A program made the position numbers and the translations under genes. A model generated the notes under the pieces. The model was not told the origin of the DNA. It made no database searches and saw nothing but the letters and a program-made list of their open reading frames with translations. 64,000 nucleotides of DNA from NCBI GenBank assembly GCA_035274465.1, contig DATEOF010000398.1, positions 1-64,000 of the forward strand, given 5' to 3'. Below, in pieces: positions 8,370-17,699 of this stretch. Positions within the stretch are counted from its first letter, which is position 1, and each line of letters begins with the position of its first letter. Source of the stretch: JADGRF01 sp035274465 (GTDB taxonomy: Bacteria; Myxococcota_A; Polyangia; Polyangiales; JAFGIB01).

Positions 8370-9562
8370 GGCGTTTCTTCGCTCGGGCTTCCGCAGTCGG
8401 CTCCGCGCTTTTCGTCCATCGAACAGCCGAGGCCCAGCGTGCGACAGTCGAGCTCGACGACCCGCCTCGGTCCTTCGATCATGCGCGTGCAGCGTCGAGC
8501 CAGCGAGCCGTCGCACATGCCGCCTGCGGGTAGCCCCACACACGGATCGGTCCATTGCGTCGCTTCGTGCAGGAAGTTCAGCACGTCGTCGTTGAACGTG
8601 GCGTAGACCGTGCCACGGTCACAGATCTGGTCCTTGCCGTTGGGGCCCGCTGATACCACGCCGAATGCGATCAGCGCGCCCGAATCATCCGCGCGAATGA
8701 GCGGTCCACCCGAGTCACCGTGGCATGTCTCCGCATCGCCCGCAGTGCGCGCGACCACCACCTCGCCAAGGTCTTCGAGCCTCTCCGTGTCATAGACATA
8801 GCGCAGGACGGCCGCGAAACCACACGGATCGACTGCCGGATCCGGCAGGGGTTCGTCGCGATTCGGTGCCACCGCCCGCGTGTTCGCGCAGGCTTCTGGG
8901 AGGGCGCGGCCACCCGCCTGCGCCTCGTAGAAGGCTTCGAACGAGTCGAACTGCGCTTCAAACGTGCGGCCGGCCACGGCATTCAAGTGCACCTGGCCGA
9001 CCAGCCGCGTGCCTTCCGTTTGGTCGTTGTCGGAGATGCCGTAGCCGATGGCAACGAACGCAGTACCGACCGGCGTGTCGCCCAGCTTGCTCACGCCGAC
9101 CGTACGCGGCGCCGAGAACGGGCGCACGAGATGCAGCACCGCGACGTCGTGTCCTTGACCAAGCACGCCGCCGACATCGCCTGGTGCACCTTCCACGGCG
9201 ATCACCTCGCGCCAATCGTCGGGGGCATGGGCGTCCGGGCCGCGGGTAAACAACGGCACGGCGCCTCTCTCGGTGACGGACCGGAGCGTCGGCAGACAAT
9301 GGCGCGCAGTGAGCACCGTGTCTTCGTCCAGCAAAGAACCGGTGCATATGGCCTGGGGAACCCCTTTGCCAGTCTCGGGATCAACCCACACCACGCTGAC
9401 GGCGCCCACCGCATCGAGCGCGCTGCTGCTGCCATCGAAGCCACCGATCAGTGGCTCGGACTGCAACTCGGCCGCAGGATCCGATGGGTTCGACGACTCG
9501 CCGAGACACGCTGCCGTCCCCGACAGCAACGCCACGAGACCAACGATGATGGAGCGCTTCAT
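8363..9562 (-). CDS. Trypsin-like serine protease lipoprotein
   Basis: 399 residues. The signal ends at lipobox SGTAAC (Cys19). A chymotrypsin-fold catalytic triad is visible: His88 in LTARHC, Asp139 in GHDVAVLHL, and Ser284 in CHGDSGGPL. The propeptide/IGG boundary (PLIGGF, residues 38-42) is present, as in proteases activated by cleavage before Ile. A C-terminal Cys-containing extension of about 65 residues (CDGSLARRC, CRTLGLGC) follows the protease domain. The product should be a surface-attached endopeptidase. It stands alone on the minus strand, convergent with the PPOX gene, with which it shares 7 bases at the 3' ends. Confidence 0.9.
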   Translation of the reverse strand: MKRSIIVGLVALLSGTAACLGESSNPSDPAAELQSEPLIGGFDGSSSALDAVGAVSVVWVDPETGKGVPQAICTGSLLDEDTVLTARHCLPTLRSVTERGAVPLFTRGPDAHAPDDWREVIAVEGAPGDVGGVLGQGHDVAVLHLVRPFSAPRTVGVSKLGDTPVGTAFVAIGYGISDNDQTEGTRLVGQVHLNAVAGRTFEAQFDSFEAFYEAQAGGRALPEACANTRAVAPNRDEPLPDPAVDPCGFAAVLRYVYDTERLEDLGEVVVARTAGDAETCHGDSGGPLIRADDSGALIAFGVVSAGPNGKDQICDRGTVYATFNDDVLNFLHEATQWTDPCVGLPAGGMCDGSLARRCTRMIEGPRRVVELDCRTLGLGCSMDEKRGADCGSPSEETPQ

Positions 9563-9672
9563 GGTTCCTCCGTGATGCGGTTCACCGACCGCAATTTGGC
9601 AACGCGGAGGACGCGCGAGTGTGACCTACTTCCTCGAGTAAGACGATTGTATGCTCCACAGCGAACCCGCCA

Positions 9673-9724
9673 CACTTGACGCCAAGTGCGGTGCCCCGCC
9701 TCCCTGCAACACACAGAGAGGCGG
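9673..9724 (-). terminator. Tandem hairpins after the carboxylesterase gene
   Basis: Two inverted repeats lie just past the stop of the esterase gene. The nearer is CCGCCTC/GAGGCGG (9696-9702 with 9718-9724, extendable by two pairs across one mismatch). The second is CACTTG/CAAGTG with a four-base loop (9673-9688). No U-tract follows, so they may stabilise the 3' end or help Rho-independent termination only weakly. Confidence 0.45.
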
Positions 9725-9735
9725 AGCCTGACTAC

Positions 9736-11292
9736 TCACGGAGTGGTCGCGCCGGCACCCGGCATCTTCGCCGATGTGGCTGCGCCGGTCTTGACCTTCA
9801 GCTCGCCGCCGATCTCGAGGTACTGATCGGACTCTGCGGTGTACGCGGGCCAGTCGATCAGGCCGGGCACGCTCGGGTTGCCGGTCTTCGCGAACTGACT
9901 CCAGATCTTCATCGTGTTGGTGGCGACGAGTTTGTCTTCGTCGCTGACTTGCGGATCCTTCATCGGATCGCAACGCATGCTCGAGCCGAGGTAGACGATG
10001 GTTGCGCCCTGAATGCCGGCGAGGTGGCCGAACACGTAGACCAGCTCGAGGCCGTGAAACGCGTAGCATCCGGGCATGCGCCAGCCAGCCGGGACGTGGA
10101 CGAAGTTGTAGACGTAGGCCTTCGAGCTGACACTCTTCATGCTGTCAGCGAGCGTCGGCACGGTGCCGGTGAACTCGCCGACCTCGCCTTCGTTCGCTCC
10201 CACGATGAGCGGGACGTCGCTCTGCTTGCCCTGGGCGAATGCTTCGTTGACCGACTGCGGCAGGACCCAGCCGTCGATCGTCAGGTTGGGCGCGGCCATC
10301 ACGTCCATCGCGGTCGACGCTGCCAGGACATCTTCCCAGCTCTTCGCGCGCATCTGCTCGAGCACGTCGGCGCCTTCCTGGATGCCGAGCTTGGCCACGA
10401 CGCGTTGGCCGGCTTGCTCGGCGTTCGCGCGTGCGGTGGTGCCGTTGGGCGAAGAGGAGCGCGAGCCACTCTCGATGATCGCGCGGTGGAACAGCCCTTT
10501 CGCCAGCGGCGATGCCATGCAGGACAGCACCTTGCTGCCACCACCCGACTCGCCGAAGATCGTCACGTTCTTCGGATCGCCACCGAAGGCCGTGATGTTC
10601 TTCTGCACCCATTCCAGCGAGGCGATGAGATCGAGCGTGCCGTAGTTGCCCGACGAGTCCTTGTCCGACTCCTTGGCCAGCGCCGGATGCGAGAAGTAAC
10701 CGAATGAACCCAGGCGCGAGTTGACCGTGACCACGACGACGCCTCGTGCAGGCAGCGCAGTGTGACAATAGGTCGCGGAGTTACCCGTGCCGACCGTGAG
10801 TCCGCCGCCGTGGAAGAACACCATCACGGGCAAGCGCTCGCTCGCTTTGGTCGCGGGCGTCAGGACGTTGAGGTTCAGACAGTCCTCGCTCATCGGGCCA
10901 GGGCTCGAGAGCGTCGACTCACCTTGCGGGCAGCGATTGCCCCACTCGGTCGCGGGGCGCTCGTCGGTCCACTTCGCATGCGGCTGCGGTGGCTTCCAGC
11001 GCAGATCACCGGTGGGCGCAGCAGCGTACGGGACGCCGCGAAAGATCAGGATCTGCTTGTCGTCCTCGTGCGCCACTTCGCCGACGACGGGGCCTGCCGC
11101 GGTCATGATCTTGTTGGTCAGGACCCCGACACTCGCCCCCGAACCGGCTGCCGCCGGACTGCCTTTCGACGGCGACTCGTCTGTACCGCCCTCGTCTGAC
11201 TCGCAGCCATGCAGACATGCCACGACTGCGAGCGTCATGAGCACGCCGGAGCCATGGATTGAACGTTGTAGATACCAACTAGTTCGTTGCAT
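9736..11292 (-). CDS. Type-B carboxylesterase lipoprotein
   Basis: 518 residues, with an AGGAGG-like site (GGAGGACTTCGAA) just before the ATG 11292. The signal carries lipobox LHGC (Cys30). The alpha/beta-hydrolase domain shows the EDCLNLNV signature (about 136-143), the HGGG oxyanion loop (161-164), the nucleophile Ser249 in GESGGGS, and a C-terminal His in AFHGLELVYVFGH. The set matches cholinesterase/para-nitrobenzyl esterase enzymes, so the protein should hydrolyse carboxylic esters at the cell surface or in the periplasm. The spacer between lipid anchor and domain is short. It is divergent from the P450 gene, separated by 375 bases. Confidence 0.92.
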   Translation of the reverse strand: MQRTSWYLQRSIHGSGVLMTLAVVACLHGCESDEGGTDESPSKGSPAAAGSGASVGVLTNKIMTAAGPVVGEVAHEDDKQILIFRGVPYAAAPTGDLRWKPPQPHAKWTDERPATEWGNRCPQGESTLSSPGPMSEDCLNLNVLTPATKASERLPVMVFFHGGGLTVGTGNSATYCHTALPARGVVVVTVNSRLGSFGYFSHPALAKESDKDSSGNYGTLDLIASLEWVQKNITAFGGDPKNVTIFGESGGGSKVLSCMASPLAKGLFHRAIIESGSRSSSPNGTTARANAEQAGQRVVAKLGIQEGADVLEQMRAKSWEDVLAASTAMDVMAAPNLTIDGWVLPQSVNEAFAQGKQSDVPLIVGANEGEVGEFTGTVPTLADSMKSVSSKAYVYNFVHVPAGWRMPGCYAFHGLELVYVFGHLAGIQGATIVYLGSSMRCDPMKDPQVSDEDKLVATNTMKIWSQFAKTGNPSVPGLIDWPAYTAESDQYLEIGGELKVKTGAATSAKMPGAGATTP

Positions 11293-11667
11293 TTCGAAGT
11301 CCTCCCGCTATTCGCAACACGAATGTGATAAGAAGCTGACTCGATCCCTTCCGCTTGCGGCTTTGATCAAGGGGATTGTTCGCTGAGTCGCGAACTCGCG
11401 CTGCGCTGAGCCGAACGACGAACGGCGCACGCCAAGCGACCGCGTGCAGATGCACGTCGTGGTCGCCCCTTCGATGTGTGACCGCTGAGCGGCGCGCGCG
11501 ATGATATGGATCGCGACGTGCGCAATCAAGCGCGCGTTTGGATCAGACGATCGAGCGCTGAACGGCCAACTTACTGGCTGGGCGCGGCCAACGTCGTCGA
11601 CGCCTGCTGCTTCTCGTGTGACCTGCGTGCTAGTCGACTGACCAGCTAGCAACGCGGAGCAACCCCG
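11293..11667. other. 375-base intergenic region between divergent esterase and P450 genes
   Basis: No convincing coding frame. It must hold both promoters. A palindromic TTGATCAA occurs near 11362, and an imperfect dyad TGCTAG-12-CTAGCA at 11628-11651 lies 17 bases before the P450 start. Nothing else recognisable. Confidence 0.5.
11628..11651. promoter_or_regulatory. Candidate operator upstream of P450
   Basis: Inverted repeat TGCTAG (11628-11633) and CTAGCA (11646-11651) with a 12-base spacer that is only partly symmetric. Its position close to the P450 start fits a repressor site, but the symmetry is short and chance is possible. Confidence 0.25.
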
Positions 11668-12939
11668 ATGAGCAGCTTCGACGCAGTCGACTTCTTCACC
11701 GACGTCTCGCTGATCGACGATCCGAACCCGTACTTCGAGTACTTGCGCAAGCGCGGGCCCGCGGTCCCACTGTCGAAGCACCCGGTCGTGGCCGTCGTCG
11801 GCTATGACGAAGCGCTCGCGATCTTTCGCGACGACGAGCACTACTCGGCAGTCAACGCAGCCACCGGACCGTTCGGGCTCCCGTTCGAGCGGGGCGGCGC
11901 GCAGGATCTGACTTCGCAGATCGAGGCGTACCGCAGCACCGTCCCGTACGGCGCGCTGATCGTCACGCAGGACCCGCCCGCGCACACGCGGTCGCGCAAG
12001 CTGCTGTTGGGCATGATCACGCCCAAACGTCTGCAAGAAAACGAAGCGTTCATGTGGCGCCTCGCGGATCGACAGATCGATGAATTCATCGCACGCGGTT
12101 CGTTCGATGCCGTGGCCGACTACGCACAGCCCTACGCGACGCTCGTGATCGCGGATCTGCTCGGCGTGCCGGAGGACGATCACCAGGCCTTTCGCAAGTT
12201 GCTCGGCGTGATGCCGGGGCAAGTCGACGGCAGCAGCCAACAGGCGGGCAACAACCCGCTCGAACAGATCGGCCTACACTTCTTCAACTACATCACCGAC
12301 CGCCGCAATCAACCACGTGCTGACGTGCTGACTGGTCTGGCGCAGGCGAAGTATCCAGACGGCAGCGAGCCCTCGGTGATCGACGTCGTCACCATCGCAG
12401 CCTTCCTGTTCGGCGCGGGGCAGGACACGACCGTGCGTCTGCTGGCGGCCGCGCTGCGCTTCCTGGCGGAGGATCCGGATCTGCAGCGCAAGCTGCGCAA
12501 GGAGCGAAACCTCATCGGCGACTTCCTGGAGGAGGTGCTGCGCCTCGAGGGGCCGGTGAAGAGCGACTTCCGTTTGGTCCGAAGGCCGGTGAAAATCAGT
12601 GAACTGGCTGTGGTGCCCGGCACGACGGTGATGATGTTGCTCGGCGCTGCGAATCGCGATCCGCGCCGCTTCGAGCGGCCGAACGACTTCCAGTTGGGCC
12701 GCAAGAACGTCCGCGAGCACCTGGCGTTCGGGCGCGGCATCCATGCCTGCGTGGGTGCGCTCCTGGCTCGGGCCGAGGCGAGGATCAGCCTCGAGCGCCT
12801 GTTCGACCGCACGAGCGACATTCGCCTGAACGAAGACAAGCACGGGCGCGCGGGCGCACGTCGGTTCAGCTACGAGCCCACGTTCCTGTTGCGCGGGCTG
12901 CGCGAGCTGCACCTCGAGCTCACGCCGCGGGGTGACTGA
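11668..12939 (+). CDS. Cytochrome P450
   Basis: 423 residues, soluble, bacterial-type P450. Visible landmarks are the I-helix FLFGAGQDTT (oxygen-activation AGxDT), the K-helix EEVLRLEGP with the ExxR pair, and the heme loop HLAFGRGIHACVGALLAR with the proximal thiolate Cys in FGxGxHxCxG. It needs a ferredoxin/reductase pair, none of which is in this window. A monooxygenase acting on a hydrophobic substrate is certain in outline. The substrate is unknown, but an oxidative first step for the acyl-CoA islands downstream is a reasonable guess. Confidence 0.95.
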   Translation: MSSFDAVDFFTDVSLIDDPNPYFEYLRKRGPAVPLSKHPVVAVVGYDEALAIFRDDEHYSAVNAATGPFGLPFERGGAQDLTSQIEAYRSTVPYGALIVTQDPPAHTRSRKLLLGMITPKRLQENEAFMWRLADRQIDEFIARGSFDAVADYAQPYATLVIADLLGVPEDDHQAFRKLLGVMPGQVDGSSQQAGNNPLEQIGLHFFNYITDRRNQPRADVLTGLAQAKYPDGSEPSVIDVVTIAAFLFGAGQDTTVRLLAAALRFLAEDPDLQRKLRKERNLIGDFLEEVLRLEGPVKSDFRLVRRPVKISELAVVPGTTVMMLLGAANRDPRRFERPNDFQLGRKNVREHLAFGRGIHACVGALLARAEARISLERLFDRTSDIRLNEDKHGRAGARRFSYEPTFLLRGLRELHLELTPRGD

Positions 12940-13000
12940 CGCGGCGCGGACGAAAGGCTGACATTGCCGGCGCAGCACGAACCCGGCACACAACGAGGTG

Positions 13001-13034
13001 ATATCTCCCCGCTTGATAGCAGTGGGAGAGATAT
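13001..13034 (+). promoter_or_regulatory. Hairpin covering the ribosome binding site and start codon
   Basis: ATATCTC (13001-13007) pairs with GAGATAT (13028-13034) and CCC (13008-13010) with GGG (13024-13026), leaving one bulged A and a 13-base loop. The right arm contains the GGGAGAG Shine-Dalgarno sequence and runs into the ATG at 13033 of the following lipoprotein gene. In RNA this stem would hide the ribosome site, so it could control translation. Confidence 0.45.
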
Positions 13035-14829
13035 GAATCGCGCGATCTACAACACTGTCACCTTCGCGTTCGTCTGTGCGCTCGGCGCTTGCGGATCTGA
13101 CAAGTCAGTTCAGATGGACACACCAGCCACGACCGTTCCGCCGCCCACAGCTGCAGCAGGCGGAACGGCGACGGCCTCGGCTTCCGGTGCACCGTCGACC
13201 GTAACCGCGACCGCGGGCATGACGGCGGCACCCAGGGCGGGTGCGCCCGCAACACCCAAGGCCGGCTCGCCCGCGCCTGTAACCGCAGGGTCCGCGGCGG
13301 GAATGCCGGCGCCCGCCGGCGCTGGTGCAGGCGCAGGCGCACCTGCAACGCCGGCAGACGCAGGCCCACCTGAGGCATCCGGTCCGACCGAGCTTCCACG
13401 CGAACCCACCCACGTGGACGTGACGAACGACACGAAGCGGCGTTTTGGTGCGCCGCACGTGGCAGTGAACCCCAAGGACCCCAACAACATCGTCGTGCTC
13501 GCAAGCTCGAACCTCGGCTACACGCGCACTTGTGTCCCCGCGCCCGTGGGATCTGACTGTGAGATGATCCCCGCGGGAAACCCGCTGCTCACACAGCCAC
13601 GCGGCTTCTACAAGACGCCGGGGTTCATGGATATCGGCGTCTACGCGTCGTTCGACCGCGGCAAGACGTTCGAGCGCGTCGACGTGTCCAAGCTGGTTCC
13701 GCCCGGACATCCGGAGGTCAACGCCCGCGGCGAGGGCCCGATCGCGGCGCTGGCGGACGGCACGTTCTACGTCGGCTTCAACGCCATCAACTGGGGCCAG
13801 TGGGAGTCGCAGCCCACCACGTTCTTCCCGAACGGTGGCGTCGGCGTGATCAAGTCGACGGATGGAGGCAAGACCTGGAACTGGGTGTCGTACAGCCACA
13901 CGCCCGCAGACTGGCCGTACGGTGGTTCCGATCTCGTCACGGGTACCTTCTACGTGACGAGCGGACTCGCGGGCCTCAGCACGCTCGGTCCGCGCTCGAC
14001 GGGCTTGGCGGATTCGCCCGAGGGGACGATCGCCGATCGCTGGATCTCCTCGACGAAAGATGGAACGACCTGGACCGATCCGCAGGCGCTCGGCGGCGAG
14101 AACGGCGCGAGTCACGTCACCGCCGGCCACTCGAGTGTCGCGGCCGCGCACGGGATCATGGCCACGATGTTCGTCTCGTCGGACTCCGCCAGCTGTCGGT
14201 TCTTTCTCGGCAGCATGGCGCCGGCCAACTGCGTGGTCTTCCAGACCTCGAAGGATGCCGGCGTGACCTGGGCTCGCCATCGTGTGCCGGCACCGGCTGG
14301 ATTCAGGGCCGCAGCGCTCAGCCTGTTACTCGGCGCGGACCCGAAGAAGGAAGGACACTTCATCGCGGTGCTCTTGAGTGAATCCGGATCCGACATCCTG
14401 GCGTTTCAAACAGCCGACTCCGGCAACACCTGGAGCGAGCCGGTCAAACTGACCACGGATCCGACGAAGACCAAGTTCGCACCCTGGGTCGCCTCCTCGC
14501 CCGGCGGGGAATTCGGCGTGATGTGGCGGACGTACGAGCCCGATCCGGCAAAGCCCCGGGCCAGCGCGCCGTACATGCCGTACAGCGTCTGGGCGGTCGT
14601 CACCAAGGACGGTGGCGCGACGTTCAGCCGCCCCCTCCAGATCAGCCACGCCAACTCACCTGCTCCACCGGACGATCCCGATGACGCTTTCAGCTTCATC
14701 GGTGACCACGGTCCGAGCGGAATGGCGCTCGACGATCGCGGTGGCGCCTACGTGGTGTGGGCGGACTGGACCAGCGGGGAACGCAGCATCTCCTTCAGTG
14801 CGGTCGACGTGAAGGCGTTTGAGTTTTGA
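13033..14829 (+). CDS. BNR/Asp-box repeat lipoprotein (sialidase-like propeller)
   Basis: 598 residues from the ATG 13033, which has GGGAGAG upstream; an earlier in-frame ATG at 12964 would add an unlikely leader. The lipobox is LGAC (Cys at about residue 19), followed by an Ala/Pro/Thr/Gly-rich linker to about residue 120. The rest is a beta-propeller with Asp-box turns such as SFDRGKTF, STDGGKTW, SSKDGTTW, SKDAGVTW, TADSGNTW and TKDGGATF. Sialidase catalytic residues cannot be confirmed by eye, so it may be a binding or structural propeller rather than an exo-sialidase. Exposed on the cell surface or in the periplasm. Confidence 0.85.
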   Translation: MNRAIYNTVTFAFVCALGACGSDKSVQMDTPATTVPPPTAAAGGTATASASGAPSTVTATAGMTAAPRAGAPATPKAGSPAPVTAGSAAGMPAPAGAGAGAGAPATPADAGPPEASGPTELPREPTHVDVTNDTKRRFGAPHVAVNPKDPNNIVVLASSNLGYTRTCVPAPVGSDCEMIPAGNPLLTQPRGFYKTPGFMDIGVYASFDRGKTFERVDVSKLVPPGHPEVNARGEGPIAALADGTFYVGFNAINWGQWESQPTTFFPNGGVGVIKSTDGGKTWNWVSYSHTPADWPYGGSDLVTGTFYVTSGLAGLSTLGPRSTGLADSPEGTIADRWISSTKDGTTWTDPQALGGENGASHVTAGHSSVAAAHGIMATMFVSSDSASCRFFLGSMAPANCVVFQTSKDAGVTWARHRVPAPAGFRAAALSLLLGADPKKEGHFIAVLLSESGSDILAFQTADSGNTWSEPVKLTTDPTKTKFAPWVASSPGGEFGVMWRTYEPDPAKPRASAPYMPYSVWAVVTKDGGATFSRPLQISHANSPAPPDDPDDAFSFIGDHGPSGMALDDRGGAYVVWADWTSGERSISFSAVDVKAFEF

Positions 14830-14898
14830 CCTCGGACAGCAAGTATTTTGGCCCGCGCGTGCCAGGCTGCAGCGGATGCTGCCGACTACACCAGGAGG

Positions 14899-15939
14899 AT
14901 GACGGCGCGCACCAGTATGGTCTCGACGCGTGTGCTGCGAAACCTGGTCGATTGCGCGGCCAGCGCGGGAGTCTCGCCGGCGGGGCTCTTGCGTGGCGCC
15001 GGCCTCGACGCCGAGTGCCTGCAAGCGCTCGACGCGCGACTGCCGCGCGCCAAGCTCCACCAGTGCGTCGCACTCGCGCTCGATCTGACCAGCGATCCAG
15101 CGTTCGGACTGCACTCGATCGAACGCCTGTCGAGTGATGCGCTCGATCCGCTCGCCGGACTCGTGGCCCACGCGGCGAGCTTGCAGCAGGCGCTCGGCTC
15201 GATCCAAGACTTCCGTCGTTTGCTCGGCGATCAGGCCAGCTTTCGAGTCTACGAGGACAGCGGGAAGGTCTTCGTCAAGTGCGCGCGCCTGGCCGACGAA
15301 CCTCCGCGCGTCCAGCGCTTCATGGCCGAGGTGTGTCTCGGCGGTTTGTACCTGACGATCCGGCGCTTTCGGGCGACTGCACACGTCGACCTCGTCGCCT
15401 TCGAGTACGGCGCGCCCGACTACCAGCAGGAGTACGCGAGAGTCTTCGAGGGTCGCGCCCGCTTCGAGCAGCCGTTCACCGGGCTGTGCTTCGATGCCGC
15501 GCTGCTGGCTGCACCCGCTCCTCAACCCGATGCAGAGCTGCATCAGGCGCTGCGCGTGTTCGCGACGCGGCGCATCGCGCAGCTGACCGACAAGTTGCCC
15601 TACTCTGCGCGCGTGCTCGACGTGCTCGTGTGGCGCAGGCCGCCGCGCGACGTGTCCATGGAAGACACCGCCAAGCTGCTGGGCTTGAGCGCACGGTCGT
15701 TGCGCCGGCACCTGAGCGCGGAGGGGCGGTCATACAATGAGCTGGTGCACGAAGCCCTGGCGCTGGTCGCAAAGACGTACCTGCTCGACGAACGCCGCAC
15801 GGTCATGGAGACCGCACACGAGCTGGGCTTCGCGGACAACACCAGCTTTCACCGCGCCTTCAAGCGCTGGACCGGCCTGACGCCGTGCGAGTACCGCAGA
15901 CGGCAGAGCGCGGTCCACGCTCAGCGCGCGCTATCGTGA
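14899..15939 (+). CDS. AraC-family transcriptional regulator
   Basis: 346 residues from the ATG 14899, which has AGGAGG immediately upstream with no spacer; the ATG at 14917 or the upstream frame are alternatives. Residues about 20-210 match the arabinose-binding-type sensor domain of AraC regulators. The C-terminal 90 residues hold two helix-turn-helix units (LGLSARSLRRHLSAEG and AHELGFADNTSFHRAFKRW). It is clearly paralogous to the regulator at 50144-51208. Such one-component regulators often control neighbouring oxidative or lipid genes. Here the direct neighbours are the BNR lipoprotein upstream and a small convergent lipoprotein gene. Confidence 0.9.
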   Translation: MTARTSMVSTRVLRNLVDCAASAGVSPAGLLRGAGLDAECLQALDARLPRAKLHQCVALALDLTSDPAFGLHSIERLSSDALDPLAGLVAHAASLQQALGSIQDFRRLLGDQASFRVYEDSGKVFVKCARLADEPPRVQRFMAEVCLGGLYLTIRRFRATAHVDLVAFEYGAPDYQQEYARVFEGRARFEQPFTGLCFDAALLAAPAPQPDAELHQALRVFATRRIAQLTDKLPYSARVLDVLVWRRPPRDVSMEDTAKLLGLSARSLRRHLSAEGRSYNELVHEALALVAKTYLLDERRTVMETAHELGFADNTSFHRAFKRWTGLTPCEYRRRQSAVHAQRALS

Positions 15940-16091
15940 TCGGCCGGCGGTTGACCGCGAGCTTGTTCCCGCTGCTGCGAGGCGCGCTGTTCCGCGCGCC
16001 AGATCCTGCCGGCGAGCTTGTGCGGGCGGCAGGCCGCCGTGACGAAACAAAAGGCCGCAAACGCGCAGCTCAGGAGGCGGAGGCTCGTCAT
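15921..16091 (-). CDS. Small lipoprotein (56 residues)
   Basis: A short gene from the ATG 16091-16089 with a good purine-rich site (AGAGAGAC) six bases upstream. It encodes MTSLRLLSCAFAAFCFVTAA followed by Cys, a classical lipobox FVTAAC, then a short basic/Gln-rich tail. Its 3' end overlaps the end of the AraC gene by 19 bases. It resembles small entericidin-like lipopeptides in build only; no homology can be claimed. Confidence 0.5.
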   Translation of the reverse strand: MTSLRLLSCAFAAFCFVTAACRPHKLAGRIWRAEQRASQQREQARGQPPADHDSAR

Positions 16092-16200
16092 AGTCTCTCT
16101 CTTGGGATACAAGCGACCGCTCGGGTTTCCGCAATCTCCCGGACCTGCTGCACCTGTTCGGTTTGCGCCACCGCGAGGACCTACTACTACACATTGCATC

Positions 16201-17535
16201 ATGGTCGATGCGAGTTGTGTCACGCAGCGGCTCGGCTTAGCACTGGCTTTACTTATCGCTTCGGGCTGTACAGACGGGCCCCCACGCACGCGTCCGTCGT
16301 TGCTGGCCGAACCGGTCACGAGCTGTGCGAAGGCCAAGCCGGACAGAGCGCTCCACTTGCCGGTCTGGGACCTGTACGTGGTCGACGCCGCCTGGGAGGC
16401 GCTCCACGCCGACGTCCAGGCCAACGTCGAGGTCGACGCGCAGCTGTGCCTCGACGGCAAGCTGGAGTGGGTCGAGCTGGAGCTCCAAGGTGTCTCGGGT
16501 CGGACGCGCGACAAGAAGTCGTTCAAGATCAAGTTCACGGAAGACCACGAGCTGGCACAGGTCGGCTTCGAGGCCGACGCGCACGAGTCGATCGACAAGG
16601 TCTACTTGAAGGCGTTCTGGATCGACCAGAGCATGATCCGGGAAGCGCTCGCCTTCGACATGTGGCGCGAGATGGGCCACCAGGCGCCGCGCCACGCCTT
16701 TGCGAACCTGCGCATCAACGGCAACTACTGGGGCCTCTACTCGGTCGTCGAACCGGTCGATAGCGACTACTTGCGGCGCAACGGCTACCCGGAGGGCGGG
16801 CACCTGTACAAGGGCACGCGCAAGCACGGTGGATATGCCGACTTCGCGCCCGGTCGGAACCTCGATCTGGCCTTCGAGGACAAGAGCAGCGACGGCGAGG
16901 CATCGAGGGCCGATCTCGAACAACTGGCCAAGACCTTGCAGCGAACTCCGCTCGACCAGGCCTCGTTCGAGCGTCAGATCGATCCGATCTTTCCTCTCGA
17001 TGACTACATGGACCGCATGGTCTGGGTCTCACTCACGCGCAACGGCGACGCGGTCGCGCAGAACTTCTACCTGTACAATGCACCGCGCGACGAACACGCG
17101 TTCTGGCAGATGATCCCCTGGGATTCGGATCTGTGCATGGGTTCGAACTGGCGCGGCGCGGATGAGGCGGTGCCGGCGAACCTGGCCCTGTACCTCGACG
17201 GAGGTAACTTTTTCGGACGCCGGCTGACGATGGTGCCCGGGGTACGCGAGCGCTATTTCGAGCGCTTTCGGCACGTCATCGACGAGGTACTCACCCAGCC
17301 CGTCATGCTGGAACACCTGGAGCGGCGCGCCGCCCGGGTCCGCCACGACCTCGCGGAGGAACAAGCACGTTGGCAGCGCAACGTAAGTGCCGAGGAAGCG
17401 TTCGATGTCATACGGGAGTTCCTCGCCGAGCGGCCGGTCCTGCTACGGCAAGGACTCGACGAGCTAGAGGTCCAGCCACCCGATGAGCCCGCGCCCGGTG
17501 ACGCAACCGACCACACCGATTTCGAGTCCCAGTGA
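16201..17535 (+). CDS. CotH kinase-like lipoprotein
   Basis: 444 residues from the ATG 16201; the frame is open further upstream but without a plausible signal. The lipobox is LIASGC (Cys23). The body has the CotH pattern: KSFKIKF near 95, LRINGNYWGLYSVVEPVD (about 172-189), a Tyr/Gly loop HLYKGT, the FPLDDYMDRMVW segment, and WDSDLCMG as the metal-binding end of the active site. CotH proteins are atypical kinases that phosphorylate exported proteins. In bacteria they occur as secreted or lipidated forms whose targets are mostly unknown. It stands alone, followed by 164 bases without a gene. Confidence 0.88.
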   Translation: MVDASCVTQRLGLALALLIASGCTDGPPRTRPSLLAEPVTSCAKAKPDRALHLPVWDLYVVDAAWEALHADVQANVEVDAQLCLDGKLEWVELELQGVSGRTRDKKSFKIKFTEDHELAQVGFEADAHESIDKVYLKAFWIDQSMIREALAFDMWREMGHQAPRHAFANLRINGNYWGLYSVVEPVDSDYLRRNGYPEGGHLYKGTRKHGGYADFAPGRNLDLAFEDKSSDGEASRADLEQLAKTLQRTPLDQASFERQIDPIFPLDDYMDRMVWVSLTRNGDAVAQNFYLYNAPRDEHAFWQMIPWDSDLCMGSNWRGADEAVPANLALYLDGGNFFGRRLTMVPGVRERYFERFRHVIDEVLTQPVMLEHLERRAARVRHDLAEEQARWQRNVSAEEAFDVIREFLAERPVLLRQGLDELEVQPPDEPAPGDATDHTDFESQ

Positions 17536-17699
17536 CGCCGCCATCAGCTGCGAAGCGTCCCCAAGTTCATACAGCGTAGAATCTTTCGCGGCTGAATGCC
17601 CCTGTCCTCGGAGTGTGTGCGGTTGGCCGCCGACGGCGATTGACCGCGGCGCTTGGGGTTGAATAGATCACGGCCAGTGCGCAGCAACAACGAGGGACC

